In this document: one piece after another, positions 10,926-20,678 of the stretch
Layout of the letters: every line of letters starts with the position of its first letter
Position numbering within the stretch: the first letter of the stretch is position 1
Source of the DNA: Streptococcus oralis subsp. tigurinus
GTDB lineage: Bacteria > Bacillota > Bacilli > Lactobacillales > Streptococcaceae
Assembly: GCF_002356415.1 (NCBI RefSeq)
Contig: NZ_AP018338.1
Location: forward strand, 1,732,501-1,796,500
Reading direction: 5' to 3'
Length of the DNA stretch: 64,000 nt
Made by a program: the position numbers and the translations under genes
The notes under the pieces: generated by a model
The model's database searches: none
What the model was told of the DNA's origin: nothing
The model's input: the letters and a program-made list of their open reading frames with translations, nothing else

Positions 10926-11726
10926 TTAACCGCGAGTTTTCCCTCCAGCAATATTTGTAGTGACTCCAGTTATATAGCTAGAACGATCTGAAATATAGAA
11001 TGCTACAAGATCAGCTACTTCCCGTAGTTTACCACTTCGTCCCAAAGGAGTTGTTGAAGTTGAAGCATAACCAGCTCGAATATCTTCTACCGTCTTTCCA
11101 CGGGTATAAGCAAGAGCTTCCTCATAAGAAAGAGTTCGAAGCCCCGTAGCTTCCATAATTCCTGGAGCAATTCCAACCACACGTACACCATGCTTACCCA
11201 GCTCTTTCGCCCATGAACGAGTGTAACTATAGACTGCTGCTTTTGTTGCAGCATAGGCACTTTGTCCTTCAGAACCTTCCAAACCTGCTTCTGAAGCCAT
11301 GTTCACAATTACACCTTTTCTATTTTTCACTAAAATACGTCCTACTGCCTGACTAACCAAATACAAACCTTTTTGATTAATCATTGTTACTTTTTCAAAC
11401 GTTTCATCGTCTAACTCGTAAGGACCTTTAGGATTTTCTGCATCAATTAATAATCTGGGAACATTAATCCCTGCATTATTGACTACCGCATCAATATTGC
11501 CAAATCTTTCAACTATTTTGGCAACACCCTCTTCTACTTCAGAGCGAGAAGTTACATCAACTTTTACAAATAATAGATTCGGGTGACGCAAATCGTTGTC
11601 GCTAAGATCAAAATTCGCTACATTGACTCCTAATTCCAGCAATTCTTCAACGATTGCCTTACCGATCCCAGATGACGCGCCAGTCACAAGAACTGTTTTG
11701 CCTTTTATGTTTAACCAATCATTCAT
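10926..11726 (-). CDS. srlD: sorbitol-6-phosphate 2-dehydrogenase
   Basis: 266-residue short-chain dehydrogenase that oxidises sorbitol-6-phosphate to fructose-6-phosphate with NAD. The N-terminal Rossmann motif TGASSGIGKA (about 15-24), NNAG (about 83-86), and catalytic Ser and YAATK (about 155-159) are all present. The conserved N-terminal block NDWLNIKGKTVLVTG and the C-terminal ITGVTTNIAGGKTRG match the SrlD/SorD subfamily. I prefer ATG 11726, which has GAGAGG seven bases upstream; the longer frame would need a TTG. It is the first gene of the operon; its product enters glycolysis where Pgi, encoded just upstream, also acts. Confidence 0.92.
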   Translation of the reverse strand: MNDWLNIKGKTVLVTGASSGIGKAIVEELLELGVNVANFDLSDNDLRHPNLLFVKVDVTSRSEVEEGVAKIVERFGNIDAVVNNAGINVPRLLIDAENPKGPYELDDETFEKVTMINQKGLYLVSQAVGRILVKNRKGVIVNMASEAGLEGSEGQSAYAATKAAVYSYTRSWAKELGKHGVRVVGIAPGIMEATGLRTLSYEEALAYTRGKTVEDIRAGYASTSTTPLGRSGKLREVADLVAFYISDRSSYITGVTTNIAGGKTRG

Positions 11727-11758
11727 TTTGATACCTCTCAAATTTTATTTACAAGGCA

Positions 11759-11787
11759 ATTATACAGCGCTTTCATAAAAGAATTAA
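11759..11787 (-). promoter_or_regulatory. srl operon promoter with overlapping cre-like site
   Basis: Minus strand: -10 TATAAT (11764-11759) with 17-nt spacing from a poor -35 TTAATT (11787-11782), as expected for an activator-dependent promoter. The sequence TGAAAGCGCTGTAT (11775-11762) matches the CcpA cre consensus TGNAANCGNWNNCA at all fixed positions except the last two, and overlaps the -10, fitting glucose repression. Confidence 0.65.
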
Positions 11788-11847
11788 GACACTCTTTTTT
11801 ACACTTTTAAAAAAAATAATAAACTAATTAAGAGGCTTGTACTAAAA

Positions 11848-11872
11848 ATCCACAAGAAATGAACTTGTGGAT
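11848..11872 (-). terminator. pgi terminator
   Basis: Perfect 9-bp stem ATCCACAAG / CTTGTGGAT with a 7-nt loop, followed on the minus strand by TTTTTAG. It separates pgi from the srl promoter. Confidence 0.8.
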
Positions 11873-11909
11873 CTTTTTATATTCTAAATGAACTCAAAGC
11901 ATATGAGAA

Positions 11910-13259
11910 TCAAAGGCGTGCATTCAACTCAGCACCCAGCTCTTCAAAGCCTGGTTTCCCAAGAAGAGCAAACATGTTTTTCTTATAAGCTTCAACTCCA
12001 GGCTGGTCAAATGGATTGATACCATTCAGGTAGCCAGAAAGAGCAATAGCCAACTCAAAGAAGTAAATAGTGTAGCCCAAAGTGAACTCATCTTGCTCAG
12101 GCAGTGTCACAAACATATTTGGAACTCCACCATCAGTGTGTGCTAACAGCACTCCATCTGTAGCTTTTTTATTGACAAAGTCAACATCTTTTCCTTGCAA
12201 GTAGCCAAGACCGTCCAAGTCTTCTGCCAATTCAGGAATCAGCACATTTTTGCGAGGTTTATCTACACGGATAACTGTTTCAAAGAGGATACGGGTACCT
12301 TCCTGGATAAATTGTCCCAGAGAGTGCAAGTCTGTTGAGAAGTTAGCTGAAGTTGGATAAATCCCTTTTTGGTCTTTCCCTTCTGACTCACCAGCCAGTT
12401 GCTTCCACCACTCAGAGAAGTATTGCAGAGATGGTTCATAGTTAGCTAGAACTTCTGTCAGATAACCTTTACGGTACAAGATATTGCGTACAACTGCATA
12501 TTGATATGCTTCATTTTCAGCCAACTTATCAGAAGCATAAGCCTTGCGAGCAGCATTTGCTCCTTCCATTAACTTGCTGATATCAGCTCCTGCAGCTGCG
12601 ATTGGCAAGAGCCCCACTGCTGTCAATACTGTAAAACGACCACCTACACTATCAGGCACTACAAAAGTATCCCAGCCATTAGCATCTGCTTCAACCTTAA
12701 CTGCACCTTTAGCGCGGTCTGTAGTTGCGTAGATACGTTGGTTAGCTTCTTCTTGACCGTACTTCTTAACCAAGAGTTCTTTGAAGACACGGAAAGCAAT
12801 AGCCGGTTCAGTTGTTGTACCTGATTTAGAAATCACGTTTACTGAGAAATCTTTGTCTGATACATAGTCTACCAAATCAGCCAAATAGCTTGAAGAGATA
12901 GAGTTTCCAGCATAGAGGATCTGAGGTGCCTTGCGTTCTTCCTTTCTTTGCAAGTTTACAAATGAATTATTCAAGAAATCAATAGCTGCACGAGCTCCTA
13001 AATAGGAACCACCAATACCGATTACGATCAATACCTCACTATCAGATTGGATTTTAGCAGCAGCCTTTTGAATACGAGCAAATTCATCTTTGTCATATTC
13101 TTCAGGTAAGTTCAACCAGCCAGTCATTTCTGCCCCAGGACCTGTACCATTTCGCAGAGCAGAATCTGCTGCAGTCACTTGAGGCTGCATATAATCTAGT
13201 TCATGTGGTGCAACAAATTTATCTAATACTTTTGAATAATCAAATTTAATATGTGACAT
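11910..13259 (-). CDS. pgi: glucose-6-phosphate isomerase
   Basis: 449 residues from ATG 13259, preceded by GGAGGAATATT; longer in-frame starts lack a ribosome site. It interconverts glucose-6-phosphate and fructose-6-phosphate in the cytoplasm. Signatures include [12 protein letters not shown] (substrate phosphate loop region), [14 protein letters not shown] (about 143-156) and the C-terminal [16 protein letters not shown] with the catalytic Lys region. It is the only complete pgi in the window. It differs from the stranded 3' fragment at 5862 and is followed immediately by the sorbitol operon, the arrangement I recall from S. mutans, so this copy was probably imported together with srl. Confidence 0.95.
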   Translation of the reverse strand: MSHIKFDYSKVLDKFVAPHELDYMQPQVTAADSALRNGTGPGAEMTGWLNLPEEYDKDEFARIQKAAAKIQSDSEVLIVIGIGGSYLGARAAIDFLNNSFVNLQRKEERKAPQILYAGNSISSSYLADLVDYVSDKDFSVNVISKSGTTTEPAIAFRVFKELLVKKYGQEEANQRIYATTDRAKGAVKVEADANGWDTFVVPDSVGGRFTVLTAVGLLPIAAAGADISKLMEGANAARKAYASDKLAENEAYQYAVVRNILYRKGYLTEVLANYEPSLQYFSEWWKQLAGESEGKDQKGIYPTSANFSTDLHSLGQFIQEGTRILFETVIRVDKPRKNVLIPELAEDLDGLGYLQGKDVDFVNKKATDGVLLAHTDGGVPNMFVTLPEQDEFTLGYTIYFFELAIALSGYLNGINPFDQPGVEAYKKNMFALLGKPGFEELGAELNARL

Positions 13260-13287
13260 AATATTCCTCCAAAATTTCTTCTCTTCT

Positions 13288-13316
13288 ATCATAACCCTTA
13301 CCTTAGATTTTTTCAA
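13288..13316 (-). promoter_or_regulatory. pgi promoter
   Basis: Minus strand: -35 TTGAAA (13316-13311), 17-nt spacer, -10 TATGAT (13293-13288), about 30 nt before the pgi ATG. Confidence 0.65.
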
Positions 13317-13411
13317 GTTTTTATACTGAATTTTTCCAAATTTTATCATAATTTAAACATTTGCGTAAAAAATGTTACAATATTAAAATTTGAACGAAAT
13401 AAGACAAAAAA

Positions 13412-13431
13412 ACGACTAGGTTTCCAGTCGT
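13412..13431 (-). terminator. terminator of the amidotransferase gene
   Basis: Stem ACGACT / AGTCGT, 8-nt loop, followed by seven T on the minus strand. The upstream arm starts inside the stop codon. Confidence 0.75.
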
Positions 13432-14120
13432 TATAATTCATTCAATAAATACTCAAATAATTCTAAGTTGCCATCTTCTTCATTGACCAAAAATTCTGGA
13501 TGCCACTGGAGACCAATAATACGGTGCTCATCAATAGATTCGATTGCTTCAACAGTTTGATCACGTGGATCCACAGCCGTCACGCGGAAATTGGGTGCCA
13601 AGTCTTTAATACTCTGACGATGTACTGAGTTAACCTGACTTTCTTTACCAAATAATTTAGACACTACACTGCCATCCACTGTCTCAATAGAATGTGAAGT
13701 CCCAAAAGGTAGACCTTGCCAATGACCTTCAATATCCTGATTGAGTGTCCCACCAAAAGCAACGTTGACAAGCTGAACGCCACGGCAAATGGCTAAGATT
13801 GGTTTGTTCTGACGCAAGGCTTCTTGTAGAAGAGCTAGCTCAAACTCGTCGCGAGCTAGGTTATAGTCGTCGCTATCAATTGTTTTTTCCTCACCATAAA
13901 ACTGAGGATGAACATTTTGTCCCCCAGTCAAGATGAGCTTATCAATCATTTCTACATAGTCATGGACAAGTGTCTCATCACCAACCGGAATGACCAAAGG
14001 AAGTCCGCCAATCTGACGAATACTTTCAGCAAATTTACAGGATACAGATGAGTGGATGTTTTTTCCTTCTGCGTCTACAGGACATAGGTTTGCCGCTACT
14101 CCAACAACTGTTCTTACCAT
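13431..14120 (-). CDS. class I glutamine amidotransferase / gamma-glutamyl-gamma-aminobutyrate hydrolase family protein
   Basis: 229 residues from ATG 14120 (GAAAGGAAG ribosome site). The triad is visible: nucleophile Cys in AICRGVQLVNVAFGG (about 109-123) and the His-x-Glu of LQWHPEF (about 205-211). This matches the PuuD-like peptidase C26 branch, which hydrolyses gamma-glutamyl amides; the substrate is unknown here and no synthetase partner is adjacent. In pneumococcus the same gene lies between pgi and patB, and that order is kept here. Confidence 0.8.
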   Translation of the reverse strand: MVRTVVGVAANLCPVDAEGKNIHSSVSCKFAESIRQIGGLPLVIPVGDETLVHDYVEMIDKLILTGGQNVHPQFYGEEKTIDSDDYNLARDEFELALLQEALRQNKPILAICRGVQLVNVAFGGTLNQDIEGHWQGLPFGTSHSIETVDGSVVSKLFGKESQVNSVHRQSIKDLAPNFRVTAVDPRDQTVEAIESIDEHRIIGLQWHPEFLVNEEDGNLELFEYLLNEL

Positions 14121-14257
14121 TACTGACTTCCTTTCGTTCTCCATTGATAATCTTATCTTATCACCCTTACCCACTCCTGTCTAATATGTATTTTTTAAGT
14201 CCGTGATAAAATTTTTTTATCAGAAAAAGTTGCCCAAAATTAGGACAACTTTTTTGC

Positions 14258-16024
14258 TTATTCAAAGACAAATTGATTATGGTACAGTTCGGAGTAAAAG
14301 CCTCCAAGCTTGAGTAATTCGTGATGATTTCCTTGTTCGATAACCTCACCATCCTTAAGGACAATAATCTGATCGGCATTGAGAATAGTTTTCAAGCGAT
14401 GGGCAATCACAAAGCTCGTTCTTCCTGCCACAATTGCCTCCATAGCATTTTGAATCTTGCTCTCTGTTACAGTATCCACGTTTGATGTTGCCTCATCCAA
14501 GATTAAGACCTGGGGATCCGTCATTAAGGTTCGAGCGATGGAAATCAACTGCTTCTGACCGGTTGAGAAGACGCTCTGGTCATCATTAATCAGAGTATCG
14601 TACTTATCTGGTAGACTTTCGATATATTCATGGATATGCGTAGCCTTAGCAGCTGCTTCTACCATCTCCTGACTAGCATCTGGCACACCGAAGCGGATAT
14701 TATCCCGAATCGTTCCACTAAACAAGACCGAATCCTGCAAGACAATCCCGACCTTGCTCCGCAGGCTGTCCAAGTCGTAGTCACGAATGTCTTTGCCATC
14801 AAAAGAAATGCTACCTGCATCCACATCGTAGAAACGATTGATGAGGTTCATGATGGTTGTTTTCCCCGAACCAGTCGGGCCTACAACTGCTATCATCTGC
14901 CCCTTAGGAGCTGAAATGCTAACATCTTTTAAAATCGGCTTGTCTGGCACATAAGAGAAATCAATGTGACTGATTTCAACACCTTCTCGCAATTCCGTAA
15001 AGGCAGGCGCATTTTGCGGACGAATCTCTTCTTCTGCATCGAACATTTCTTGGATACGATCCGCCCCAGTAAAGGCCAACTGGAGGCTCCCCCAACTCGC
15101 AGCCACCTGGATAATCGGCTGGTAGTACTGCTGAGAAAATTGGGTAAACATGACGATCAAACCTAGGGCTGTCGTTGTTTCGATACTTGGATCGTTCAGC
15201 AAGACCGCAGAACCTGCAAAAATAACGATGGCCGTATTGACCAAGCTCATCCCATTCATAACAGGAAAGAGGATGCCTGAGAACATTCTCCCTTTAAAGG
15301 TTGCCTTGCGCACGCGCTCATTTTGCTCCACAAAGCCTGCTACGATGTCGTCTTGAATTCCTTGTACGATAACAGCTTTCTGTCCAGAAATACTCTCATC
15401 CATGTAGGCGTTGAGTTTCCCAACCTCTTTTTGCTGGAGATTGGTGTACTTGCGGGCCATCTTCACGATGAAAACCAACATGAGAAAGGCCACTGGGGTG
15501 CTGGCTACTGTTATCAGGGCTAGCGTCACATTTCTTGAAAACATGACAAAAATCAAACCGATGTAAAGAGCAATATTGCTCATGACCTGAACTAGGCTTT
15601 CATTGAAGGCTTGAAGGATGTTATCCAAGTCACTCGTGAAGTGAGAAAGGATGTCGCCATCCTGATGGCGGTCAAAGAAAGAAACCGTCAAACGAGAGAG
15701 TTTGCCAAAGAGGCCCTTACGCATCTCATTTGTTGACTCAGCAATCACACGGGTCATCAAGGTCATGTAAATCAAACTGGATACCACTAGGGCGAGAACA
15801 ACCAGAGCTAAATTCAGCATCAGAGCTGACAAACTCTGCCAGGCTAGTTCGGAAGTTCCATTTTGATAAGCCAGAACTAGGTTAGCGAGCTCCGTCACTG
15901 CTTGACCTGAAAAAACTGGAAAGAGGGCTTGGGCAATCGTCGCAACTGCAACCATCAGAACCACAATGACAAAGGAGAACTTGTAAACTTTAAAATAATT
16001 CCAGAAAAATCGAACGGTTTTCAT
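14258..16024 (-). CDS. patB: ABC exporter half, fluoroquinolone-efflux PatB-like
   Basis: 588 residues from ATG 16024 (ribosome site GGAGG). N-terminal six-helix ABC exporter domain (about 15-310), then nucleotide-binding domain with Walker A VVGPTGSGKTT, a degenerate signature FSTGQKQ in place of LSGGQ, and a canonical Walker B LILDEATSNVD. Together with PatA it would form a heterodimeric exporter with one degenerate ATP site; in pneumococcus PatAB extrudes fluoroquinolones and dyes. Its start lies 1 bp after the patA stop, so the two are translationally linked. Confidence 0.88.
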   Translation of the reverse strand: MKTVRFFWNYFKVYKFSFVIVVLMVAVATIAQALFPVFSGQAVTELANLVLAYQNGTSELAWQSLSALMLNLALVVLALVVSSLIYMTLMTRVIAESTNEMRKGLFGKLSRLTVSFFDRHQDGDILSHFTSDLDNILQAFNESLVQVMSNIALYIGLIFVMFSRNVTLALITVASTPVAFLMLVFIVKMARKYTNLQQKEVGKLNAYMDESISGQKAVIVQGIQDDIVAGFVEQNERVRKATFKGRMFSGILFPVMNGMSLVNTAIVIFAGSAVLLNDPSIETTTALGLIVMFTQFSQQYYQPIIQVAASWGSLQLAFTGADRIQEMFDAEEEIRPQNAPAFTELREGVEISHIDFSYVPDKPILKDVSISAPKGQMIAVVGPTGSGKTTIMNLINRFYDVDAGSISFDGKDIRDYDLDSLRSKVGIVLQDSVLFSGTIRDNIRFGVPDASQEMVEAAAKATHIHEYIESLPDKYDTLINDDQSVFSTGQKQLISIARTLMTDPQVLILDEATSNVDTVTESKIQNAMEAIVAGRTSFVIAHRLKTILNADQIIVLKDGEVIEQGNHHELLKLGGFYSELYHNQFVFE

Positions 16025-16025
16025 T

Positions 16026-17732
16026 TTATTCCTCCTTTCCCTTTTGTGTTTCGTAGATTTCGCGGTAGACGGCATTGTTAGCTACCAAGTCTGCATGCCG
16101 TCCTTCTCCAATCAAGCGTCCTTGGTCCAAGACCAAAATCTTGTCTGCATGGACGACTGAACTAATCTTTTGAGCGATGATAATGGTTGTCGTCCCTTTC
16201 AGGTCTTTATTCAAAGCTTCCTGCACGAGTCTCTCTGACTTGGCATCCAAGGCCGAAGTCGAATCGTCAAAAATCAGGATACGGGGATTGCTGACAATCC
16301 CACGGGCAATCGACATCCGTTGCTTTTGTCCACCAGAAAAGTTGGTGCCACGTTCTTCGACCTGACTCTCAAATTTGTTTTCCATACGCCCAATAAATTC
16401 GCTGGCTTGAGCAATTCGTGCTGCACGTTCCATTTCTGACACGCTGGCATTGCCTTTTCCTTGACGAAGATTATCTGCAATGGTCCCGCTAAAGAGAATA
16501 GCACGTTGCAAGACGATGGAAACTGTTTTACGTAAGGTTCCCTCGCTGACGTCTCGAATATCCTTGCCACCAATCTTAATAGATCCCTCCTGTGGATCAA
16601 ACAGTCGTGGAATTAACTGAGCCAAGGTAGACTTCCCTGCTCCAGTAGCCCCAACCACACCGACCATCTGACCGGGCGCAATATCAAAGCTTACATTCTT
16701 CAGCATAGGCTCGTCATCATTGGGATAGGTAAAGGTCACATTTTTAAAAGAGAGACTTCCTTCTAACTCTTCATCTGGGAGATCTTTAAAGGTCATCGCT
16801 GGCTCGGTATCTAGAATTTCGCGGATACGACGCAAGGAAATCATGGCACGACTGACAGAATTCCCTAAAAATCCAACCATGATGATGGTAAAGATAATCT
16901 GGCTGAGATAGTTGATAAAGGAAGCAATCGAGCCCACTACAGACGGATCTGACTGAGCCATTCCAGCCACCAACCAGATAGAGAGGAAGACCGCTCCATA
17001 GCCGACTAGCATCATAACGGGTTCTATAACTGAGAAGGCATAACCGATATAAAGATTTTGGCCGAGAAGTTCATCAGAAACATCGGTAAATTTGTCAAAT
17101 TGTGCTTTTTCTTGTACAAAGGATTTGACCACGCGCACACCACGTAGATTTTCCTTGGCGATAGCATTGATCCGTTCAAGAAGGGTTTGAAACTTAGCAA
17201 ATCGTGGCCCCATCATTCCCATCATGATAGCAGTTAGTGCAAAGATTAGGAGCACCATGAGGACAATCACCCACCAAAGTGACGGAAGAGTGTGAACCGC
17301 CAAGATAAAGGAACCGATAAAGAGAAGAGGGAGACGGAAGAGAATTTGAAAAGCCATCATCACCACGTTCTGAATTTGGTTGATATCATTGGTCATACGG
17401 ACGACAAGGTTCCCCGCATTGAATTGCTCGATATTGGCATAAGAAAAAGTCTGGATCTTGCGAAAAGCGTCTTCACGAAGGTCCGAAGACACTCCTTGAG
17501 CAATGTAGGCTGCAAGTGTTACATTGACCCCACCTGCAACCAGACCGACTAGGGCTACTCCTATCAGCCAAGCGCCAATACTATAAATAGCCTCATTTTG
17601 ACCGGCCAGCAAAGCCTCTAACACCTCTTGCAAATAGCGCGGTTGCAAGAGCGAACTCGCAACCATCAAGCCTGTCATCATTAAGGATGCCAAGGCCTGC
17701 CATTTATAGGTTTTTATTTTTTTAATGAGCAT
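16026..17732 (-). CDS. patA: ABC exporter half, fluoroquinolone-efflux PatA-like
   Basis: 568 residues from ATG 17732 (AGGAGG). It has six predicted membrane helices, then an ATPase domain with Walker A VVGATGAGKST, intact signature FSGGQKQR, and Walker B LIFDDSTSALD in which the catalytic Glu is replaced by Asp. The complementary defects in PatA (Walker B) and PatB (signature) are the classic pattern of heterodimeric exporters. First gene of the patA-patB operon. The pneumococcal small gene recalled between patB and patA is absent here. Confidence 0.88.
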   Translation of the reverse strand: MLIKKIKTYKWQALASLMMTGLMVASSLLQPRYLQEVLEALLAGQNEAIYSIGAWLIGVALVGLVAGGVNVTLAAYIAQGVSSDLREDAFRKIQTFSYANIEQFNAGNLVVRMTNDINQIQNVVMMAFQILFRLPLLFIGSFILAVHTLPSLWWVIVLMVLLIFALTAIMMGMMGPRFAKFQTLLERINAIAKENLRGVRVVKSFVQEKAQFDKFTDVSDELLGQNLYIGYAFSVIEPVMMLVGYGAVFLSIWLVAGMAQSDPSVVGSIASFINYLSQIIFTIIMVGFLGNSVSRAMISLRRIREILDTEPAMTFKDLPDEELEGSLSFKNVTFTYPNDDEPMLKNVSFDIAPGQMVGVVGATGAGKSTLAQLIPRLFDPQEGSIKIGGKDIRDVSEGTLRKTVSIVLQRAILFSGTIADNLRQGKGNASVSEMERAARIAQASEFIGRMENKFESQVEERGTNFSGGQKQRMSIARGIVSNPRILIFDDSTSALDAKSERLVQEALNKDLKGTTTIIIAQKISSVVHADKILVLDQGRLIGEGRHADLVANNAVYREIYETQKGKEE

Positions 17733-17806
17733 ATTTCCTCCTAATAAAATAGATAAAGGGAGCGACATCCTGCGTCAGCTCCTTCTCATTCGTTCATATT
17801 GATGCT

Positions 17807-17835
17807 ATTCTAGCAAAAAAGAGGCATCTTGTCAA
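17807..17835 (-). promoter_or_regulatory. patA promoter
   Basis: Minus strand: -35 TTGACA (17835-17830), 17-nt spacer, -10 TAGAAT (17812-17807). The leader of about 65 nt contains AGAAGGAGCTGACGCAGG, which could pair with upstream sequence, but I see no clear attenuator. Confidence 0.75.
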
Positions 17836-17899
17836 AGAAGTCTCCTTATTATAAATTAGTGCGCTTTCATCTACAGGTGATGCATGAAAAGGCTTTTTA

Positions 17900-17908
17900 T
17901 GGTAAAAT
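17900..17908 (+). promoter_or_regulatory. gpsA-galU extended -10 promoter
   Basis: TGGTAAAAT is an extended -10 about 30 nt before gpsA; the corresponding -35 region is weak. Confidence 0.5.
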
Positions 17909-17938
17909 GAAAGGAAGAACTCTTACAAGGAGGAAAAG

Positions 17939-18955
17939 ATGAAGAAACAAACCATCGCTGTCTTGGGTCCTGGTTCTTGGGGAACTGCCCTTTCGCAGGT
18001 CCTAAACGACAATGGACACGAGGTTCGAATTTGGGGAAATATTTCTGACCAAATTGATGAAATCAATAACCAACATACAAACAAACGCTACTTCAAAGAT
18101 ATCCTACTCGACGAAAAAATCAAAGCCTATCATGACTTGGAAGAAACACTAAAGGATGTGGATGCTGTTTTATTTGTGGTCCCAACAAAAGTAACGAGAC
18201 TGGTTGCCCAACAAGTAGCAAAGGTGCTTGATCACAAGGTTGTCATCATGCATGCCTCCAAAGGATTGGAACCAGATAGCCACAAACGTCTATCAACTAT
18301 TCTTGAAGAGGAAATTCCAGTCGATCTCCGTAGTGAAGTCGTCGTTGTTTCAGGACCTAGCCATGCTGAGGAAACTATTGTGCGGGATATTACTTTGATC
18401 ACTGCAGCCTCTAAAGACCTTGAAACGGCCCAGTACGTCCAAAATCTCTTTAGCAATCACTACTTCCGTCTCTATACTAATACGGATGTTATCGGAGTTG
18501 AAACCGCTGGTGCTCTCAAAAACATTATCGCAGTTGGCGCTGGAGCACTACATGGTCTAGGATTTGGCGACAATGCCAAGGCGGCTATCATTGCCCGTGG
18601 CTTGGCTGAAATCACCCGTCTAGGGGTCGCTCTGGGAGCTAATCCTCTGACTTATAGCGGTCTTTCTGGAGTTGGAGATTTGATTGTAACGGGGACATCT
18701 GTCCACTCTCGTAACTGGAGGGCAGGTGATGCTCTCGGTCGTGGAGAATCCCTCGCAGACATCGAAGCTAATATGGGCATGGTCATCGAAGGAATCTCAA
18801 CAACTCGAGCAGCTTACGAACTAGCTCAGGAATTGGGTGTCTACATGCCAATCACACAGGCTATTTACCGAGTGATCTACGAAGGTGTCAATATCAAAGA
18901 AGCAATCACTGACATCATGAGCAATGAATTTAAAGCAGAAAACGAATGGTCATAG
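17939..18955 (+). CDS. gpsA: NAD(P)H-dependent glycerol-3-phosphate dehydrogenase
   Basis: 338 residues starting at an ATG with AGGAGG. It reduces dihydroxyacetone phosphate to sn-glycerol-3-phosphate for phospholipid synthesis. N-terminal Rossmann motif [12 protein letters not shown] (about 8-19), conserved catalytic Lys in [12 protein letters not shown] (about 191-202) and the [11 protein letters not shown] block (about 241-251) are family diagnostics. It is in a two-gene operon with galU, 21 bp downstream, an association conserved in streptococci. Confidence 0.95.
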   Translation: MKKQTIAVLGPGSWGTALSQVLNDNGHEVRIWGNISDQIDEINNQHTNKRYFKDILLDEKIKAYHDLEETLKDVDAVLFVVPTKVTRLVAQQVAKVLDHKVVIMHASKGLEPDSHKRLSTILEEEIPVDLRSEVVVVSGPSHAEETIVRDITLITAASKDLETAQYVQNLFSNHYFRLYTNTDVIGVETAGALKNIIAVGAGALHGLGFGDNAKAAIIARGLAEITRLGVALGANPLTYSGLSGVGDLIVTGTSVHSRNWRAGDALGRGESLADIEANMGMVIEGISTTRAAYELAQELGVYMPITQAIYRVIYEGVNIKEAITDIMSNEFKAENEWS

Positions 18956-18976
18956 ACCCTTATAGAAAGGAACATC

Positions 18977-19876
18977 ATGAAACAAAAAGTCAGAAAAGCA
19001 GTCATCCCTGCCGCTGGATTGGGAACTCGTTTCCTCCCAGCAACTAAGGCCTTGGCCAAGGAAATGTTGCCAATCGTAGACAAGCCCACTATCCAGTTTA
19101 TCGTTGAAGAAGCTCTCAAATCTGGTATCGAAGATATCTTGGTTGTTACGGGTAAGTCAAAACGTTCCATCGAGGACCACTTCGACTCAAACTTCGAATT
19201 GGAATACAACCTCAAAGAAAAAGGGAAAACAGATCTTCTGAAGCTAGTTGATGAAACAACTGGCATGCGCCTGCATTTTATCCGTCAAACACATCCACGT
19301 GGTCTCGGAGATGCTGTCTTGCAAGCCAAAGCTTTCGTCGGAAATGAACCTTTTGTCGTTATGCTTGGTGATGACTTGATGGATATCACGAACGAAAAGG
19401 CTGTTCCACTTACCAAACAACTCATGGATGACTACGAGCGTACCCACGCGTCTACTATCGCTGTTATGCCAGTCCCTCACGACGAAGTCTCTGCTTACGG
19501 GGTTATTGCTCCACAAGGCGAAGGAAAAGACGGCCTTTATAGCGTTGAAACCTTCGTTGAAAAACCTGCGCCAGAGGATGCTCCTAGCGACCTTGCTATC
19601 ATCGGACGCTACCTCCTCACTCCTGAAATTTTCCAAATCCTCGAAAACCAAGCTCCAGGTGCAGGAAATGAAATTCAGCTGACAGATGCAATCGATACCC
19701 TCAATAAAACACAACGTGTGTTTGCTCGTGAGTTCAAGGGGGCTCGTTACGATGTCGGGGACAAGTTTGGCTTTATGAAAACATCCATCGACTACGCTCT
19801 CAAACACCCACAAGTTAAAGACGACTTGAAAGACTACCTCATCCAACTTGGGAAAGAGTTAGCTGAGGGGGAATAG
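18977..19876 (+). CDS. galU: UTP--glucose-1-phosphate uridylyltransferase
   Basis: 299 residues. The nucleotidyltransferase motif [19 protein letters not shown] (about 12-30), the [11 protein letters not shown]sp block (about 126-136) and VEKP (about 196-199) are intact. It makes UDP-glucose for capsule, galactose and glycolipid pathways in the cytoplasm. The start follows AGAAAGGAAC. It is the second gene after gpsA, and a strong terminator follows. Confidence 0.95.
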   Translation: MKQKVRKAVIPAAGLGTRFLPATKALAKEMLPIVDKPTIQFIVEEALKSGIEDILVVTGKSKRSIEDHFDSNFELEYNLKEKGKTDLLKLVDETTGMRLHFIRQTHPRGLGDAVLQAKAFVGNEPFVVMLGDDLMDITNEKAVPLTKQLMDDYERTHASTIAVMPVPHDEVSAYGVIAPQGEGKDGLYSVETFVEKPAPEDAPSDLAIIGRYLLTPEIFQILENQAPGAGNEIQLTDAIDTLNKTQRVFAREFKGARYDVGDKFGFMKTSIDYALKHPQVKDDLKDYLIQLGKELAEGE

Positions 19877-19880
19877 AAGA

Positions 19881-19913
19881 AAAACAAAGCTCTTAAATAA
19901 GGGCTTTGTTTTT
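19881..19913 (+). terminator. galU terminator
   Basis: Arms AAAACAAAGC and GCTTTGTTTT flank an 11-nt loop and run into a T-tract. Confidence 0.8.
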
Positions 19914-19937
19914 TTGTTGAAGCTTGCAATAAAAAAA

Positions 19938-19955
19938 GCCATCTTTGCAGATGAC
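19938..19955 (-). terminator. rhomboid operon terminator
   Basis: Minus strand: GTCATC, loop TGCAAA, GATGGC, then seven T. It lies about 45 nt after the rhomboid stop and is convergent with the galU terminator. Confidence 0.65.
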
Positions 19956-19997
19956 TTATTAGCAACCGAATCGGTGCTCGCTTTTAACTATTCCCCC

Positions 19998-20678
19998 CTA
20001 CACATAGTTCATTCCTTTATAGAAAAGGAAAACGGCTAGTGCGATAAAAAATAGGGCTGCTCCGATTCGCTGGCTGGTACTATACATCCTTTTTCCCCAT
20101 TTGACTGGAAAGATGATTGCTAGAAAGGCCCCACCTACTGCGCCGCCAATATGCCCTGCTAGGCTGATTCCTGGGATCAGAACACTTCCAATGATATTTA
20201 TCACAAAAAGCGTCAGGTAGGATTGCCCTAACTGCTGGATATAGGGGTTGCGAGTTGCGTAGCGCAAAACAATAATCGTAGCAAATAGTCCGTAAAGAGA
20301 AGTGGATGCTCCTGCTGCAAGGACTTTCGGTGTAAAAGCAAACACAAAGAGATTGCCCATCATTCCTGATAAGAGATAGAGAAAGAAGAACTGCTTAGAG
20401 CCGAAAATCTCCTCCACCTGTCGTCCAAGAAAGTAGAGAGAAAGCATATTGACAATGAAATGCTCCCAGCCTATGTGCACAAATATAGCCGAAAAAAGGC
20501 GCCAGATCTGCTCTGGAAACAGACGAATAGTCGGTCCATACATAGCTCCAAACTGAAAAAGAGTTTTTGCCTGATCAAAGTTCACACCCGTAGTAATCAG
20601 CATCAGTAGAAATACAAAGCCAGTCACTAGGAGAAAAAAACTAGTCACAGGGTAACGTTTGTCAAAAATTTCCTTCAT
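19998..20678 (-). CDS. rhomboid family intramembrane serine protease
   Basis: 226 residues with about seven hydrophobic segments. The catalytic Ser lies in GASTSLYGLFA (GxS motif, about 123-133) and the His in LAGHIGGAVGGAF (about 173-185); the HFIVNM block in L1/TM2 is also typical. Rhomboids cleave transmembrane substrates within the membrane; the substrate is unknown. Its start overlaps the end of fthC by 17 bp, so it is the last gene of the dapH-dapL-fthC-rhomboid unit. Confidence 0.9.
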   Translation of the reverse strand: MKEIFDKRYPVTSFFLLVTGFVFLLMLITTGVNFDQAKTLFQFGAMYGPTIRLFPEQIWRLFSAIFVHIGWEHFIVNMLSLYFLGRQVEEIFGSKQFFFLYLLSGMMGNLFVFAFTPKVLAAGASTSLYGLFATIIVLRYATRNPYIQQLGQSYLTLFVINIIGSVLIPGISLAGHIGGAVGGAFLAIIFPVKWGKRMYSTSQRIGAALFFIALAVFLFYKGMNYV

